From Cristatella mucedo (Eukaryota > Bryozoa > Phylactolaemata > Cristatellidae), in contig WPIO01000002.1 of assembly GCA_009760855.2 (NCBI GenBank), positions 6,501,001-6,565,000 on the forward strand: a stretch of 64,000 bases of DNA, in the 5' to 3' direction. The notes under the pieces are model-generated. The model searched no databases, was not told the origin of the DNA, and was given only the letters and a program-made list of their open reading frames with translations. Shown piece after piece: positions 49,303 to 60,663 of the stretch (the first letter of the stretch is position 1; each line of letters opens with the position of its first letter). A program made the position numbers and the translations under genes.

Positions 49303-49527
49303 GGCTCAGGACGAATTGACCAGTCTCTAAATTGCAGCGTTATACCGGAAATGGTGAAGTTCAAGGTTGATTTTACAAGATTACGGCCAGTCAATGTACA
49401 GGGGAGATAACACTGCGGGTCAAGTTGCACCTACTCTGCATGTTTTGCCGACGGCATTGGGGTTTCTGCACTATTCAGACGACACGATAGTGTGAAATGA
49501 TTAAGGCCAAAGTTGGTTCATAGCGGC
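49303..49527. promoter_or_regulatory. RNF181 upstream region
   Basis: Sequence immediately 5' of the RNF181 start codon must include the 5' UTR and probably the core promoter, because the next 100-200 bp hold no other gene. No TATA box or specific motif could be assigned. Confidence 0.35.
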
Positions 49528-49715
49528 ATGGTCATCGGTTACGGCGCCCGGGTCTTAGCCAGGGGTAAGGTGCTAGCTCTTCAAGTCCTAGGTCGTGAGT
49601 TAGACCCGTGCAGCTGGCGATCCGTTATTGCCCAGTGCAGGCGGAGGTGATAGATATTACGGTTATTCTGACGCTGTAGAATTGAAGCTGTTGAATCAGC
49701 TCAACTACAACAATA
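49528..49715 (+). mobile_element. tRNA-derived SINE, family B
   Basis: A-box-like TAGCCAGGGGTAAGGTGC and B-box-like GTCGTGAGTTAGACCC precede the body CTGGCGATCCGTTATTGCC, TGCAGGCGGAGGTGATAGAT and GCTGTTGAATCAGCTCAACT, ending in ACAACAA. It lies about 225 bp upstream of RNF181. Confidence 0.75.
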
Positions 49716-52700
49716 GGTAGCGAATAAAATAGGTACCGAAAGGGAGGTAAGTCGAACAGTTGGCCACGTCCTGTGGAGTCCGCCCACAACCTAGAGAGGG
49801 TCGTCAACGCTTCGTTTTCATGCGCCCTGTTTTCGCCTTCAGACAGTTTCACCCGCAGAAGGTTCACCTGTTTTACAGAATTAAGCTAATGGCCTTAGAT
49901 TTTCTCTTGCGTCTTTGGTCGCCCTCCGCCCGACGGATGTATTGGGACGATCGAGCTAAACGAGGCAATGACTCTTGCTATACACCTCTGTAAAAGCAGC
50001 CATTGTGTAATAGATGTAACATGTGCATAAGGAATGCGTGTTTGCCACTATTCTCTCTCTCTCTCTCTCTCACAAGGCCTCTATTTTTCTAAAGGTAAAA
50101 TAGTAATTCTTTATTCAATATAATTCAAATACTATAATAGTATTGCCATATATACCACACTCTCTTTCAAATTAAAGAAGTCGAGCGAGTGAAAGGCATC
50201 TCTCGTTGGTCGCCTTGACTGTGTGCCTGGACCAAGAAGCTGAACGGTGTCACATTCCATCCGCCATCCGTCCGAGAACGGGCAGCCGTTAGGATTTAGT
50301 CACGCGGACCACGGAAGTGGACGGAAGCGGGAAGTGTAGACATAATTTACTGCCGCTTGCACGGCATGTGCAGGTATGCACTTGCTTGTCTAGCGCATTG
50401 AAACCAGATATTTTCGAAACAAAGGTAAATGTTGTGTACTTGTTTTCCCTGCACTTTTTACTATAAATTTGCAGCTAGGAATTCCTACGATACCACGAAG
50501 AATAACTTACGAGCTGACTCTCCGTTGGAGATAAGCATGACCTCACACACCTACACACACGCGACCATAAACCCACGCACATAACGATTAAGCATGGGCT
50601 TCCACACTATGGCCATGTGATTAGTGTGCAAATAATGCCTGAGTATATGGCTGTGAGGGGTCGGAGCGGGCGGCTTGCGAAGCCGCAAGAAGAGAGAACA
50701 AATAATAGATTTGAGTAGAAAGAAGCTTTACGAAGCCGATGAGTCACCTTATGCTGCAATACCAAAAGGAAGAGTAACTCAACAGGAGGACTGAGCTAGC
50801 AGCAAAATTAGCCGTCATTACATGTTAGTGTAGCTTCTGCTTACGTCTTGCTAATACGAGTCCATTGACGCTTAGCATTGGTTATTCATTGCATATTGCC
50901 AACTTTTGAGACTAGTCTAGTCCTATCATTGCTTCAGCACAGCCAATACAGCTGCTAGCCGATATGCACGAGAGCTCGTACTCCGTATTGAAACTGCTTC
51001 ACACGGCTTGATTGGGGCTATGTGATTATATAATTGTCTAGCTCAAATGAGGAAGCACGAGAAGTCTAAGGAATAAGTGTCTGGGAGAAGGCAGAAACGC
51101 GGAATTAATTTGCGGTGGTCGACTGAAACTGCGACCCAGCGCTTGAAAGCGTGTACGCGGTGGAATAAGAAAAACTTTTTCGAAGGCCCTTGGTAATAGC
51201 TTCAATTGAACGCATCACTTTTTTATTTATTGTTTCGCTACAGTGTCACGATCAATCCAAATTTAGGCGTAAGAGCACACTGGGTGAAGACTTTGCATGC
51301 AGAGGACGCATGCAATTTAGGCATCACCCTGGCAAAGGAGGGCTTTCGCGGATAAGAGTTTAATTTAGCTGGTCTCGTTCGTCAGCCAAGCAGAGTCGGG
51401 AGTGCCTGTAGATATGAAGACGACGTCTATCGGTATCATGCGAAGGTTTGTATTCGGAAAAGAGAGACTCGAAGCTGATCAGGCACCACGAATGTCTCCT
51501 GCCCTCAATCATTTGGCGAATCCAGCTATATTCTGAATAGGAAAGCGAAATGATGTTTTGATAAATGTTTTGTGTCAGCAACTTACTGCTATTTTGCTGT
51601 TGTAGTCTTTCTTTTCCAGACAGCTAGTCAAACGATAAGAAACCCAGTTTAGCTTGTGACGACCTGGGAGTCTGGGAGCAAATACTCATAGATAATTCAC
51701 TTGAAGAGAGGATTTAGTGACGAATCGCTGGAAATTGTGTCCAATTGGCAGAAATCGCTTTTGTGTTTACTTAGGCCAACTAATTTACGGTGCTTTAGAG
51801 ACTCACTCGAAACCGAACCAGGGCAGTTTCTGTAAGAGAACGATGACTAGCTGGAGGATGACCGTTTGTCTTTGATGCATACTTGTGTGCTTGAACAGGC
51901 GAGAGCTTTAGCTGGCGAGCTCTGCGAGCGTTTCAGCAGCTCTCCTGCTAGGAACTTAAACTAACGGCGATAACGTGAATGCTAAATGTTTGTTACATGT
52001 GACATTCGATATGCAAAAGAGAGGCAAAATCTGGGCAAGTGCCATTTAGTCGGTGATATGTCAAACTTAAATTTTCTAATATTGAACATATTTAAAACAG
52101 GTTTTCGCGATAGAAGTAATTGCCAGCTGGTAGTTGTGCACCCAGGCTAGGTTCGGTTGGCTGGGACAGGACGGCTGTAATGTAATAAGGGTCACCGGCT
52201 AGGCCGGGGTCTGACCTAGAGCATGGCCGGATGTGCGGGACGTGAGGTCACCGGGGCACTTGGGTAGGAGAAGTTGGCCGAGTAAATCGTCGAGTTGGAG
52301 GCTCCCGGTCTCACCGAGTTACGCACCTCGATGGTTGCATGCGAGCTCCGGCGATGCGGCCGCCCACGCAAGGCAACGAGTGCCCAAGGCCCGAGTGGAG
52401 CTGGATAGCACGCTCGTTGTTGTGACTTGTATATTCCGCGTTCCCCGTGTAGCGTGTTCGCGGCCCCCCCCCCCGTGAGTTGATGTCTTTCGGCGGAAGC
52501 TCTCAACTGTGGTGGACGTTGACTCCGACTAGCCAAGCAGTTACTCAGCTAGCCGGATCTTTTACGGTGTACGCTCGTACTGTTGGATTCGGAGTCGGTA
52601 CAACGGCGGGACTTCGGTAGCCGACTGACCAAAATAACACGTTTGTTCGAGCTTGCTTCGTCGTCTTGCCCCCAAAAGTATACTTTGTATAGGACCCTCC

Positions 52701-53260
52701 CTGTACACTTGCTTAGTCTACTTTTTTTGTTGGCGCATGCGATAGTATAAAGAGGTCTAACCTGACGGCCGCTCGTCTTACCCTAGCTCAGCGGCAAGGC
52801 GAGCGACGGCGTGGCCGGAGCATGGCAGGGCTTGGCGGGAAATAGCCTTTGACCCATGGAACTCGGCTACAGTTGTAGGGGCGTATCGTGCATTTTTCGA
52901 AACCTGACATTTTCTGAAGTATTAAATATAACTCATTTGTATTTGCTGAGGGCTGTTTGATGCTGAGTGTGATCGCCACTAAACCTAGATTATTTGCATA
53001 GAACCTAGGTAAATGACTTTGTTGATAATGCAAATCCAATTATATATGTCATTAGATCTGTATTAAAAAGTTTACGTTAAAAATTTACGACGCTTTAATT
53101 CGACAATGGAAAATTGCTAGTTCTGGCACATTTCGGTTAACGATGCTCGTATTTAAAGAGCGTTTGTGGTACGACGGCTGTCTTATGCAGAAAGCAAGAG
53201 CTACAGTTTCATAATGTTGTCCATCGTTCACGGGTTTGTCAATTTATTATTCACTGTGCG
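49716..53260. other. Gene desert, nothing classified
   Basis: No coding segment was recognised. A short (CT)n lies at about 50052-50072. A GC-rich island at about 52150-52620 with a C run at 52463-52473 has no frame with a known domain. It could be a promoter or a solo LTR, but no repeat partner was found in the window. Confidence 0.35.
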
Positions 53261-53261
53261 A

Positions 53262-53428
53262 TTAAATAATAATAAATAATAATTCATTTGTATAGCGCCC
53301 CAAGAGAACTAAATCTCTATCCAGGCGCTTCACATATGCCTCAGGGCTCGAGCCCACGACCTCAGCCAGACCTAGGTCGGGGCGAGCACCTTAACCGCTG
53401 GACCAACCCAGCTCGGCATTAAACATAA
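53262..53428 (-). mobile_element. tRNA-derived SINE, family A, best-preserved copy
   Basis: In sense (reverse complement) it reads AGCTGGGTTGGTCCAGCGG then TTAAGG (A box), GGTCGTGGGCTCGAGCCC (B box), and the tail ATGTGAAGCGCCTGGATAGA, GATTTAGTTCTCTTGGGGCG, CTATACAAATG, ending in TTATTATT units. Length is about 165 bp including the tail. Confidence 0.85.
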
Positions 53429-53529
53429 TGGAGGCTATTCATTTTTGAAATTTTCAGAAGATTTTTAATTGAAACTATTCATTTTTGAAATTTTCTGAAC
53501 ACGTTGAATTTGGTAAAGTATTTGTCCGC

Positions 53530-55560
53530 TCAATATAACATGAAACTTAGAAATGCCCTCAACGAGCATGCTCCCCTTTATTGTGTCCGCGTATAAAGTC
53601 TTTAAAATTCTGATCAATTAACCAAAAACTTCAAACAATGCGTCTCGTTAAGCTCAGACTTAAACATCTTGGTCAGCTGAATGTATTGCCCATTTCAAAT
53701 ACTTGCTCCGCGGAGTTTACACCCAGAGGCTTAGAAAAACTATGGCTTTTTTCACTCGAAACCGTAATTCCTGCTAGTCAGACCCAAAACAGATTTATAA
53801 GATGGTGAACAATTTGCTTGCTAATTCTGAGAGGTCTCCATCGCTATACAAAACTCTCCTGCGTAACATCCACGTGGTCTTTATGACTTTGTGGAGTTAC
53901 AGTCGGATATACATTACATTAGATTACATTACATCCCCAGAAACTAACGGCTCGGCCGACAATTTTTCAGCCTTTTTCTTTGAAAAAATTGTGCACATTC
54001 ATGTCTCCATAAAGCCCTCTACTTAAGCAATTGTTGAGTAGCAACCTGTGACCTTCCTTAAGAGATTTTTCAAGGTTTCTACATTCGAAGTGACTACCTT
54101 CAAACAGAATATTAGAAACAGCTCGCCTTCCGAAGACCCCATACCATCCCCTCTTCGGTCTTCACTGGCAGCAAACTTTATCCACTCAAAGTTCATTTTT
54201 TTCTGCTTCTTGGTAAGGTTTTGTTCAAAAGTTTTTCATATCGGCCATAATTTTAGCGACACTTGAAAGGCCTGCATTGGCTTCAGAGAGCTGAGTAAAC
54301 CATTGGCCAGTTTTCTGTCTTCCTTTTTCATCCAAGATCCTTGAAAAATTGTCACTACGCAGCTTGTAAGAAGCGTACAGTAAGAATGAATTATCGTAAA
54401 CGAATTTCAGTCGTGATTCAAGCGACACCACTCCACTGAAACTGCTCTCCTCTGTGTGACCATCGACATCCTATGCGGCTACAATTACGTGAATGTCTCT
54501 GCCCTAGCCTGCTGGATCTTTCAGCTGCGTTCAACGCTATTGATTACAGTATCTTACTTGAACGATTGAGAACAACAATCGGTCTGGTAGAAGAGGCCGA
54601 GGTTCGAATCGTACTCATTTGATAGTGCTCAATGTCTGTTGAGTGGTGGCTAAGTCTCATCCACCAGACTAGTCGTTAGTGAAGTTCCACAAAGGTCCGT
54701 CCTCGGTCCTTTGCAGTTTTGCGTTTATACCGAGCTTCTGGGAAAGTTAATCTAGTGCAATGTCTTCCCGCTTCCTCCTGATGATTGCCAGCGTAGGTGA
54801 GACAGTAGCTTCACCTCATTTGTTGAAGCAGACATCACACAACGAGTTTACTCTCGGCGGTTAGTACCAGACTGTAATTCTCGAGTACGGATTGACAGCC
54901 AAGTAAAGTGCGGAGGCTTTCAGTTAGCATTTTGAGGAGCTTCATTCAAACAATGCTGCAAGGCAGTGTCAGAGTCTTGGTATAATGTTTGCCTGCTGAC
55001 ACGCTAGGACCATGTGCTCGGAATTTAGGCGTCGTCTTTGACGTCAAACTAAACTTTAAAAGTTTCATTAAGAAGACTACCTCCATAGCTAGGCATCACG
55101 CCCGACCCCTATCTAAGATTAGCAATTTGGTACAACGGTGGCTCGCTAGAAATTTAACTAGCTTACCGGTACTCTATAGATTGCTTATTGCAGACCATTT
55201 CAGCTGGTGTTGAATACGGCTGAGAGGCTAGTAAACAAATCCCTGAGGTTCAGGCGCGGCCTCTTTTGCTGAAGAAGTTGCGAGAGCAACCGGTTGACCA
55301 GCAGATGCAGCGTAAATCTTTTATGCCGATTCAATAAGGCTTGCCTTCTTCATACCTTGAACTGAACTGCTGCATCCGTTTCAGCCTCCTAGTTCCCTCA
55401 AGTCTCCTTCGGAAAAAGTTAACTGCTCTATTCCTAGGCTTTGATATTGTAGGCGATAGGTGCTTTAGCTCTGCAGGCTCTAGACTTCGGAACTCACTTC
55501 CGCAATTGTTACGCAACGACATCTGCTCTACTTCTGCCTACTGTGGTGCATAGTTACAGC
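53530..55560 (+). mobile_element. CR1/L2-type LINE, about 2 kb, degenerate
   Basis: Plus-strand frames run from the endonuclease-RT linker (SDPKQIYKMVNNLLANSERS, NGSADNFSAFFFEKI) through SSPSEDPIPSPL, HHSTETALLCV and LDLSAAFNAIDYSILLERLR to the C-terminal domain (LGVVFDVKLNFKSFIK, SSAGSRLRNSLPQLLRN). Stops and shifts are many. This and the copy at 35.7 kb are the longest LINEs in the window. Confidence 0.85.
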
Positions 55561-56139
55561 CGTCTGAAGCTGCTACTTCCAAGGTAATTAGTTTGTCATT
55601 AAGACTGCCCAGCTGACTCAGCTATTCTTCCAACTTTCTCTTTGTTTTGTTCTATGAAGTGTGTTGGCTCCTGTATGACTACCAAAAGCCGCTTAGGCTT
55701 TGAGTGCATTGAAGAAAAATCTCACGCGAGACACTCATATAGTCTCTGTGGCTTTGTGGAAACAAAGGCGGGTATAAATTACTTAAGAAGACAAGTTTCC
55801 GCCAAATCTAAGCATGCCAAAGTGCTGCACGATCTTTTTTTAATAAATATCCAGTCTTTTTTCTTAGGCAGTGAATATTAAACTAAATGTAATGACAAAT
55901 ATGGCTAATTCCTCTCACACGAGGGAACAGGTGAAAGCATGAAAGCATAAGTTAGAGTGATTTATGAAACAAAAGAGAGAGTAGCAAAAGGCATTGCTCT
56001 TCAACAACATTCAGATAAGAATGATGCACATACAACGACTAGCTTGTTTCACTCTAATCAAGTGTTTGCAGTATTGAGCATGATAGTTTGTTATCCACTG
56101 AAAATAATATTTCTTGCTATTTGAAAACACTTCTAATTA
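55561..56139. other. Between LINE copies, nothing recognised
   Basis: A plus frame at 55642-55881 has no known domain. The region may be decayed LINE 3' sequence. Confidence 0.35.
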
Positions 56140-57222
56140 GAGAAATCGAATGAATCCGGAAATTTGGAAAGATTACAGCAAGTTGAAAGGCCTGATCATC
56201 ACGTGCGATAGTAATAACTTCTAATGCAGACATTTCCTTAGTGCAGCTGGTTATTTTGTTGACCTCTCAGAGTCAGAAATTGCACACCAATACGCGCAAA
56301 ATTGACTCGGCCAGCATATCTCCTGTTTCATCTGCACGAAATCTAGGTTTCCTGTTCCATAGGGACGTTTCAAAAGACGGTCACATCAGCCCTACAGTAA
56401 ATCCTGCCTACTTTCTGCTGTATAAAAAATTTCGGTTATCTGGCTTGCTTAGACAGGAATACTACTTCTAAATTGATCCATGCATTTTAATGTTCCGTCT
56501 TCTGTTCTGCAACTCACTGCTCGCTAGTTCTTCCGGCCTGTGCAATCAGGCACTAAAAGTTGGTGCAACACTCTGCGGCTAGGCTTGTCTTTCATAAACG
56601 TCGCTGTTTTCCTATCATACTACTTCTAGCTGACCTGCACTGGTTCTCAGTCAAGCAACTCGTCGACCTCAAAGTTTTGTAACTCACTTTTAGGTCCCTT
56701 CATTATTTTGCTCCTACCTACCGATCAGAACTACTCCACCATCAGGCCAAAAATCGTACCACCTGCAATCTGACTCAAATAGTTTAGCTAAACCTCGAAC
56801 GAACCTCGAACGAAATCCTTTGGAGGTCGTGCTTTTAGTTCGTACGATCCAAAAGCCTGGGACGCACTTCCGACTGAAATCACGACATCCCCTCACTTGA
56901 TGACATTTAAAACAAGCTAGAAACGCATCTGTGTATCACAGAATTTGGCAGGTCCTTGTGATTTGTGCTTTGTGTGCGTATGCGTGCTGACACTGTGCAT
57001 GCTGCCACTAACCGTAAATACATGTTGACACTGAATGTCATCACTAACCATGTCATGCTTGCTGAAATTGTACATTTTACCACTAACTATTCGTTCGTGC
57101 TTCATTTGTGAATGTTACCACTAACCATTCAATCATACTTCCTTTACAGCTTATTTCGAGTGCCTACAAAGAAACAAACTTATCTGAGAGCGCTATAGAA
57201 CTCTATTATTATTATTATTAGG
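56140..57222 (+). mobile_element. LINE fragment with 3' end
   Basis: Frames include IDSASISPVSSARNLGFLFH followed by SKDGHIS (the RT-to-C-terminal linker of this family) and, broken, ALVLSQATRR and RTNLERNPLEVV. The copy ends with GAGAGCGCTATAGAACTCTA and (TTA)n at about 57206-57222, the 3' terminus used by this family. Confidence 0.8.
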
Positions 57223-57374
57223 TGATCCCTCGTGCCTGTGAAATGTGCATTGGTGAATCCACTCGACAGTGAAAGCTGCTACTGTGATTGTTTTAGCGAT
57301 TGTGACTTTGAGAATGTATTTAGAACAATTTGCTTCACTGAATGTTTTAGTGAATTAATCATTACTTCCATTGG

Positions 57375-57605
57375 AAAATAACATTTCTTGCTTTTTGAAG
57401 ACACTGCTAAAAAGGGAAATCTAATAATTTTGGTAATTTAGAAAGATTACAGCAACTTTAAAGCCATGATCATCACACACGACAGTGTTAATTTCTAATG
57501 CAGATATCTCTCTGGTGCAGCTGGTTATTTTTTTGCCTCTCTGACTCAGAAATTGAAAACATTTATGCTAAAAATTTACTCTGCCTGCATATCTAATTAG
57601 TTTTT
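57375..57605 (+). mobile_element. Second copy of a LINE segment
   Basis: TTTCTTGCTTTTTGAAGACA, then AAAGATTACAGCAACTTTAA and CTGGTGCAGCTGGTTATTTT, parallels 56105-56330 over about 200 bp with many substitutions. It begins about 150 bp after the end of the previous copy. Confidence 0.65.
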
Positions 57606-57959
57606 GTTATCACTTCCAAGGTACTTTTTTATATTTTCCCCAATCAGTGATTATCGCAGCAACCACAGTTTTATGCATTAACTTGCAAACTCCCTGTTTG
57701 ACTATCGCGAAAACGTTTTGTGGCTGCCATGTCTTACTGAACTCCAAAAATAAAATCGTTCCTTGGTCAGAATTTGTTATGAAATCTCGGCTCCACAGCT
57801 GATGGCTGTGACACATCTCCTGCATTCCTCAGCTGTGTAAGACCATGCAATTGTAACATCATCTGCAGTAGCAGCATGTACAATTGGTTCCAAAATTGAT
57901 ATGAGCTAGCGTTTCTTCCTCGTGCCAACCCGTGCTTGATTCACTGCCTGTAATAACTA

Positions 57960-58620
57960 TAAAAATAATATTAATGCACTTGTCAAAGCGCCCTCACAAA
58001 ACTCAATCTCTTTCTAGGCGCTTTACATTTGCTGCAAAGGGAAAAGAGATTGAATGGTGAGTAATATCATGCTGGATCAACGCATGAATAACATGAATAG
58101 GGGCGACATGCACAGAGTCAGTCAGCATGGAAATGTGGTTAGTGGCAGCATGCACAGTGTCAGCACGCATAAGCACATGAAGGACGAATCACAGGGACCC
58201 ACTAAATGCGGTCCTAAATAGGTGCATTGTAAGTTATTTTTAAATGTGGTCAAGTCGGAGGATGTTGTGATACATGTCGGGAGCGAGTTCCAGGCTTTGG
58301 GAGCACACCAACTAAATGCACGGTCTCCAAAAGATTTGAGGTTTGTACGAGGTATAGGTAAACTGTTGGATTCCGAAAAGCGGGTGTTACGATGATTGGC
58401 CGGGTGTGGCAGAAGATCTGAGAGGTAGGCTGGAGCCAAAGAATGAAGTGACCTAAAAGTGAGCGACAAAACCTTGAATTCGATCCGTTGCTTTGACAGG
58501 TAGCCAGTGCAGGTCGTCGAGAAGTGGTGCGGTGTGGCAACTAAGACGCTCACGACAGAAAAGCCTAGCTGCAGAGTTTTGCACCGGCTGTAAGCGCCAT
58601 GTTCTATCAAGGGCCTCACT
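57960..58620 (-). mobile_element. LINE 3' fragment, reverse
   Basis: Minus-strand reading gives LTFRSLHSLAPAYLSDLLPH, FSESNSLPIPRTNLKSFGDR and APKAWNSLPTCI, then the tail AAATGTAAAGCGCCTAGAAA, GAGATTGAGTTTTGTGAGGG, CGCTTTGACAAGTG and an A/T end. It is the best-preserved C-terminal frame of the family here and close to the copy at 26.7-27.2 kb. Confidence 0.88.
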
Positions 58621-58799
58621 GACCGGTGGCAGGAGTGTCTTTATTTGTGGTTTAGCATTCTAGAAAATGCATAATACCTGTTTTTCGTTCCGTGCACAAT
58701 ACCGTTGTGACCATTAACCTGAGATATTAGTTCTCTTGCAGCAACTAGTAAAGCACATGGATAGAGAATACTTTTGTATTGTGCCATAAGAACGAAGTT

Positions 58800-58824
58800 T
58801 TATTATTATTATTATTATTATTAA
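58800..58824. repeat. (TTA)n microsatellite
   Basis: Eight TTA/ATT units, possibly the tail of a lost retroelement. Confidence 0.8.
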
Positions 58825-59089
58825 TATTACAGTTTATCTTAAGGGAAAAGACCTCGTTGTACAATTGCAAACAATAATAATCATAATAGCAAGTTCGCAT
58901 AGCATCATCAGAGAGCCTATCCTCTCTCTAAGCACTCTACATAAATGTCTTTTTATTGTTAATTTTATTATTACTATTTCTATAAACATTCGCATATATT
59001 TACACCTAGTATAGTAAACAATATGGCAGCCTACACAATTTCAATGATGTACTTCACACATGCTGTAAAGGAATAGGCGTCAATTTGTA

Positions 59090-59635
59090 AAAAAAAAAGC
59101 CTTGGGGCAGCATGCAGCAGTGTCAGCACGCATAAGCACACGAAGCACAAATCACAAGGACCCATCAAATGCTGTGAGAAATGTGTACGTTTTTAGCTTT
59201 CTTTTAAATATCATGTCAGATGATGTAGTGACGTCAGGCGAGTGTGAGATTCAGGCTTCGAAAGCGTACGAACTAAAGGCAGGTCTCCACATGATTTGAG
59301 ATTTATACGAGGTATGGCTAAACGATTTGAGTCAGAAAGCGGATGGTATCTTGCCTTGCCTGATGGTGGAGTAGTTCTGATAGGTATGCTGGAGCCAGAT
59401 AATGAATGAACCTAAAAGTGAGTGACGGAGTCTTAAAGTGGATGCACTGTTTGATTGGCAGCCAGTACAAGATTGAAAGAAGTGGTGTGATGTGACAACT
59501 GGACGCTCGCGACAGAAAAAACTTACTTTCATAGTTGTGAACCAACTGTAAGCTCCTGATTTCGCAAGCCGTTAGAGCCGCAAGCCCTTGGTCACAGAAG
59601 TCGTTGCAGAAGAAGTTTAGATGTACCAACATAAC
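59090..59635 (-). mobile_element. LINE 3' fragment, reverse
   Basis: Minus-strand frames give LTFRFIHYLAPAYLSELLHH and SILYWLPIKQCIHFKT (family pattern LHWLPV...I.FK). The remaining 3' part is decayed. CAGTGTCAGCACGCATAAGC at about 59113 matches the other minus copies. Confidence 0.8.
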
Positions 59636-59715
59636 AGACTTTCTGCAAAACCATTCACTGTTTTTATATCGCTAATTACACTTGTAATATGACAAACAAG
59701 GTACATAGTGTAGGA

Positions 59716-59737
59716 TATATATATATATATATACAGT
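59716..59737. repeat. (TA)n microsatellite
   Basis: About ten TA units at the tail side of the SINE that follows. Confidence 0.9.
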
Positions 59738-59872
59738 TAATTTTATAGCGCCCTAAGAGACTTATTCTCTGTTCAGGTGCTTCACAAATGCCTCCGGGCT
59801 CGAGCCCACGACCTCAGCCAGACCTTGGTCGAGGCGAGCACCTTAGCCGCTGGACCAAACCAGCTCGCAAGA
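59738..59872 (-). mobile_element. SINE family A, reverse copy
   Basis: TATAGCGCCCTAAGAGACTT, TTCAGGTGCTTCACAAATGC, GGCTCGAGCCCACGACCTC and GCACCTTAGCCGCTGGACCA are the reverse complement of tail, B box and A box. It is close to the copy at 53.3 kb. Confidence 0.85.
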
Positions 59873-60267
59873 ATGTACATACATCGTGCCTAACTAGTTT
59901 TCGAGGTAATTTTTAACTTATTGGGTGGTTTTGTTTAATAAATTGTAAAACTGGATATGCGGATTCCAGGAAGTGTCGATTCGTCATACTGAGGCAGGTC
60001 ACTAAAGAGCATGTGCGGATAAAACAAATTAAAGAGCCATTGTGCGCTCCCAGCATGAAATGATGATTTTCAAGAAATATGATCAGCTGAGATAGCATAA
60101 TATCAGCGTACATTGCATGCTATCAGCAGCAGTCTACACAGTCGAGCACCATAAAGTATTGTTTATCAAGTTTTTTGCCTGATTCTCGTATCATGCAAAA
60201 CTCTCGCACTGTGTCTCGTTACTTATGGACATTGAACTAATAAGCACAGGTTACTTGGTACCTGTGT

Positions 60268-60663
60268 AATCTGAATAAAACGACAACACCACGCTGTTCA
60301 GCAGCAATCTTGCAAGGTACTCGTTTAGTAGCATATCAACTGATCAAACTTTAAACGATTTTTTAAAATTGCATTGGCATTAATTGATGTGCCCATACCG
60401 AAAATCTTTTTCTATCTCATCAAATGTCTGCACATAAGTCATTATATAAAGATGCTATCAGTGACATAGGAAGTGAAATTATTAACAACGAAGAAGAAAA
60501 AGAAAGACGAGGATGGGAACGACGAGTTGATAAAGGCGAAAATCAACATGGCTTTTGTGGAAAGCATTGCAGTGACTTTAAAGTGTGATCAGTTTATGTA
60601 CAACTACACGAGTACTTTGCACAATTGCTGCTGAACAGCGTGTTTTTGTCGTTTATTCAGATT
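60268..60663. repeat. Inverted repeat (foldback element), arms about 88 bp
   Basis: The left arm 60268-60355 and right arm 60577-60663 are reverse complements with one gap and about a dozen mismatches (roughly 85%). The shared core is CACGCTGTTCAGCAGCAAT. The 221-bp loop is AT-rich and non-coding. It could be a MITE, a foldback transposon or the source of a hairpin RNA. Confidence 0.8.

Noticed and set aside
52150-52620. Possible solo LTR or CpG promoter
   Set aside because: The base composition is distinctive, but there is no second copy, no clear TG...CA ends and no adjacent exon.
53262-53428. Possible tRNA gene (A and B boxes)
   Set aside because: The body after the B box is the shared SINE tail, no acceptor-stem pairing is evident, and related copies are dispersed in the window.
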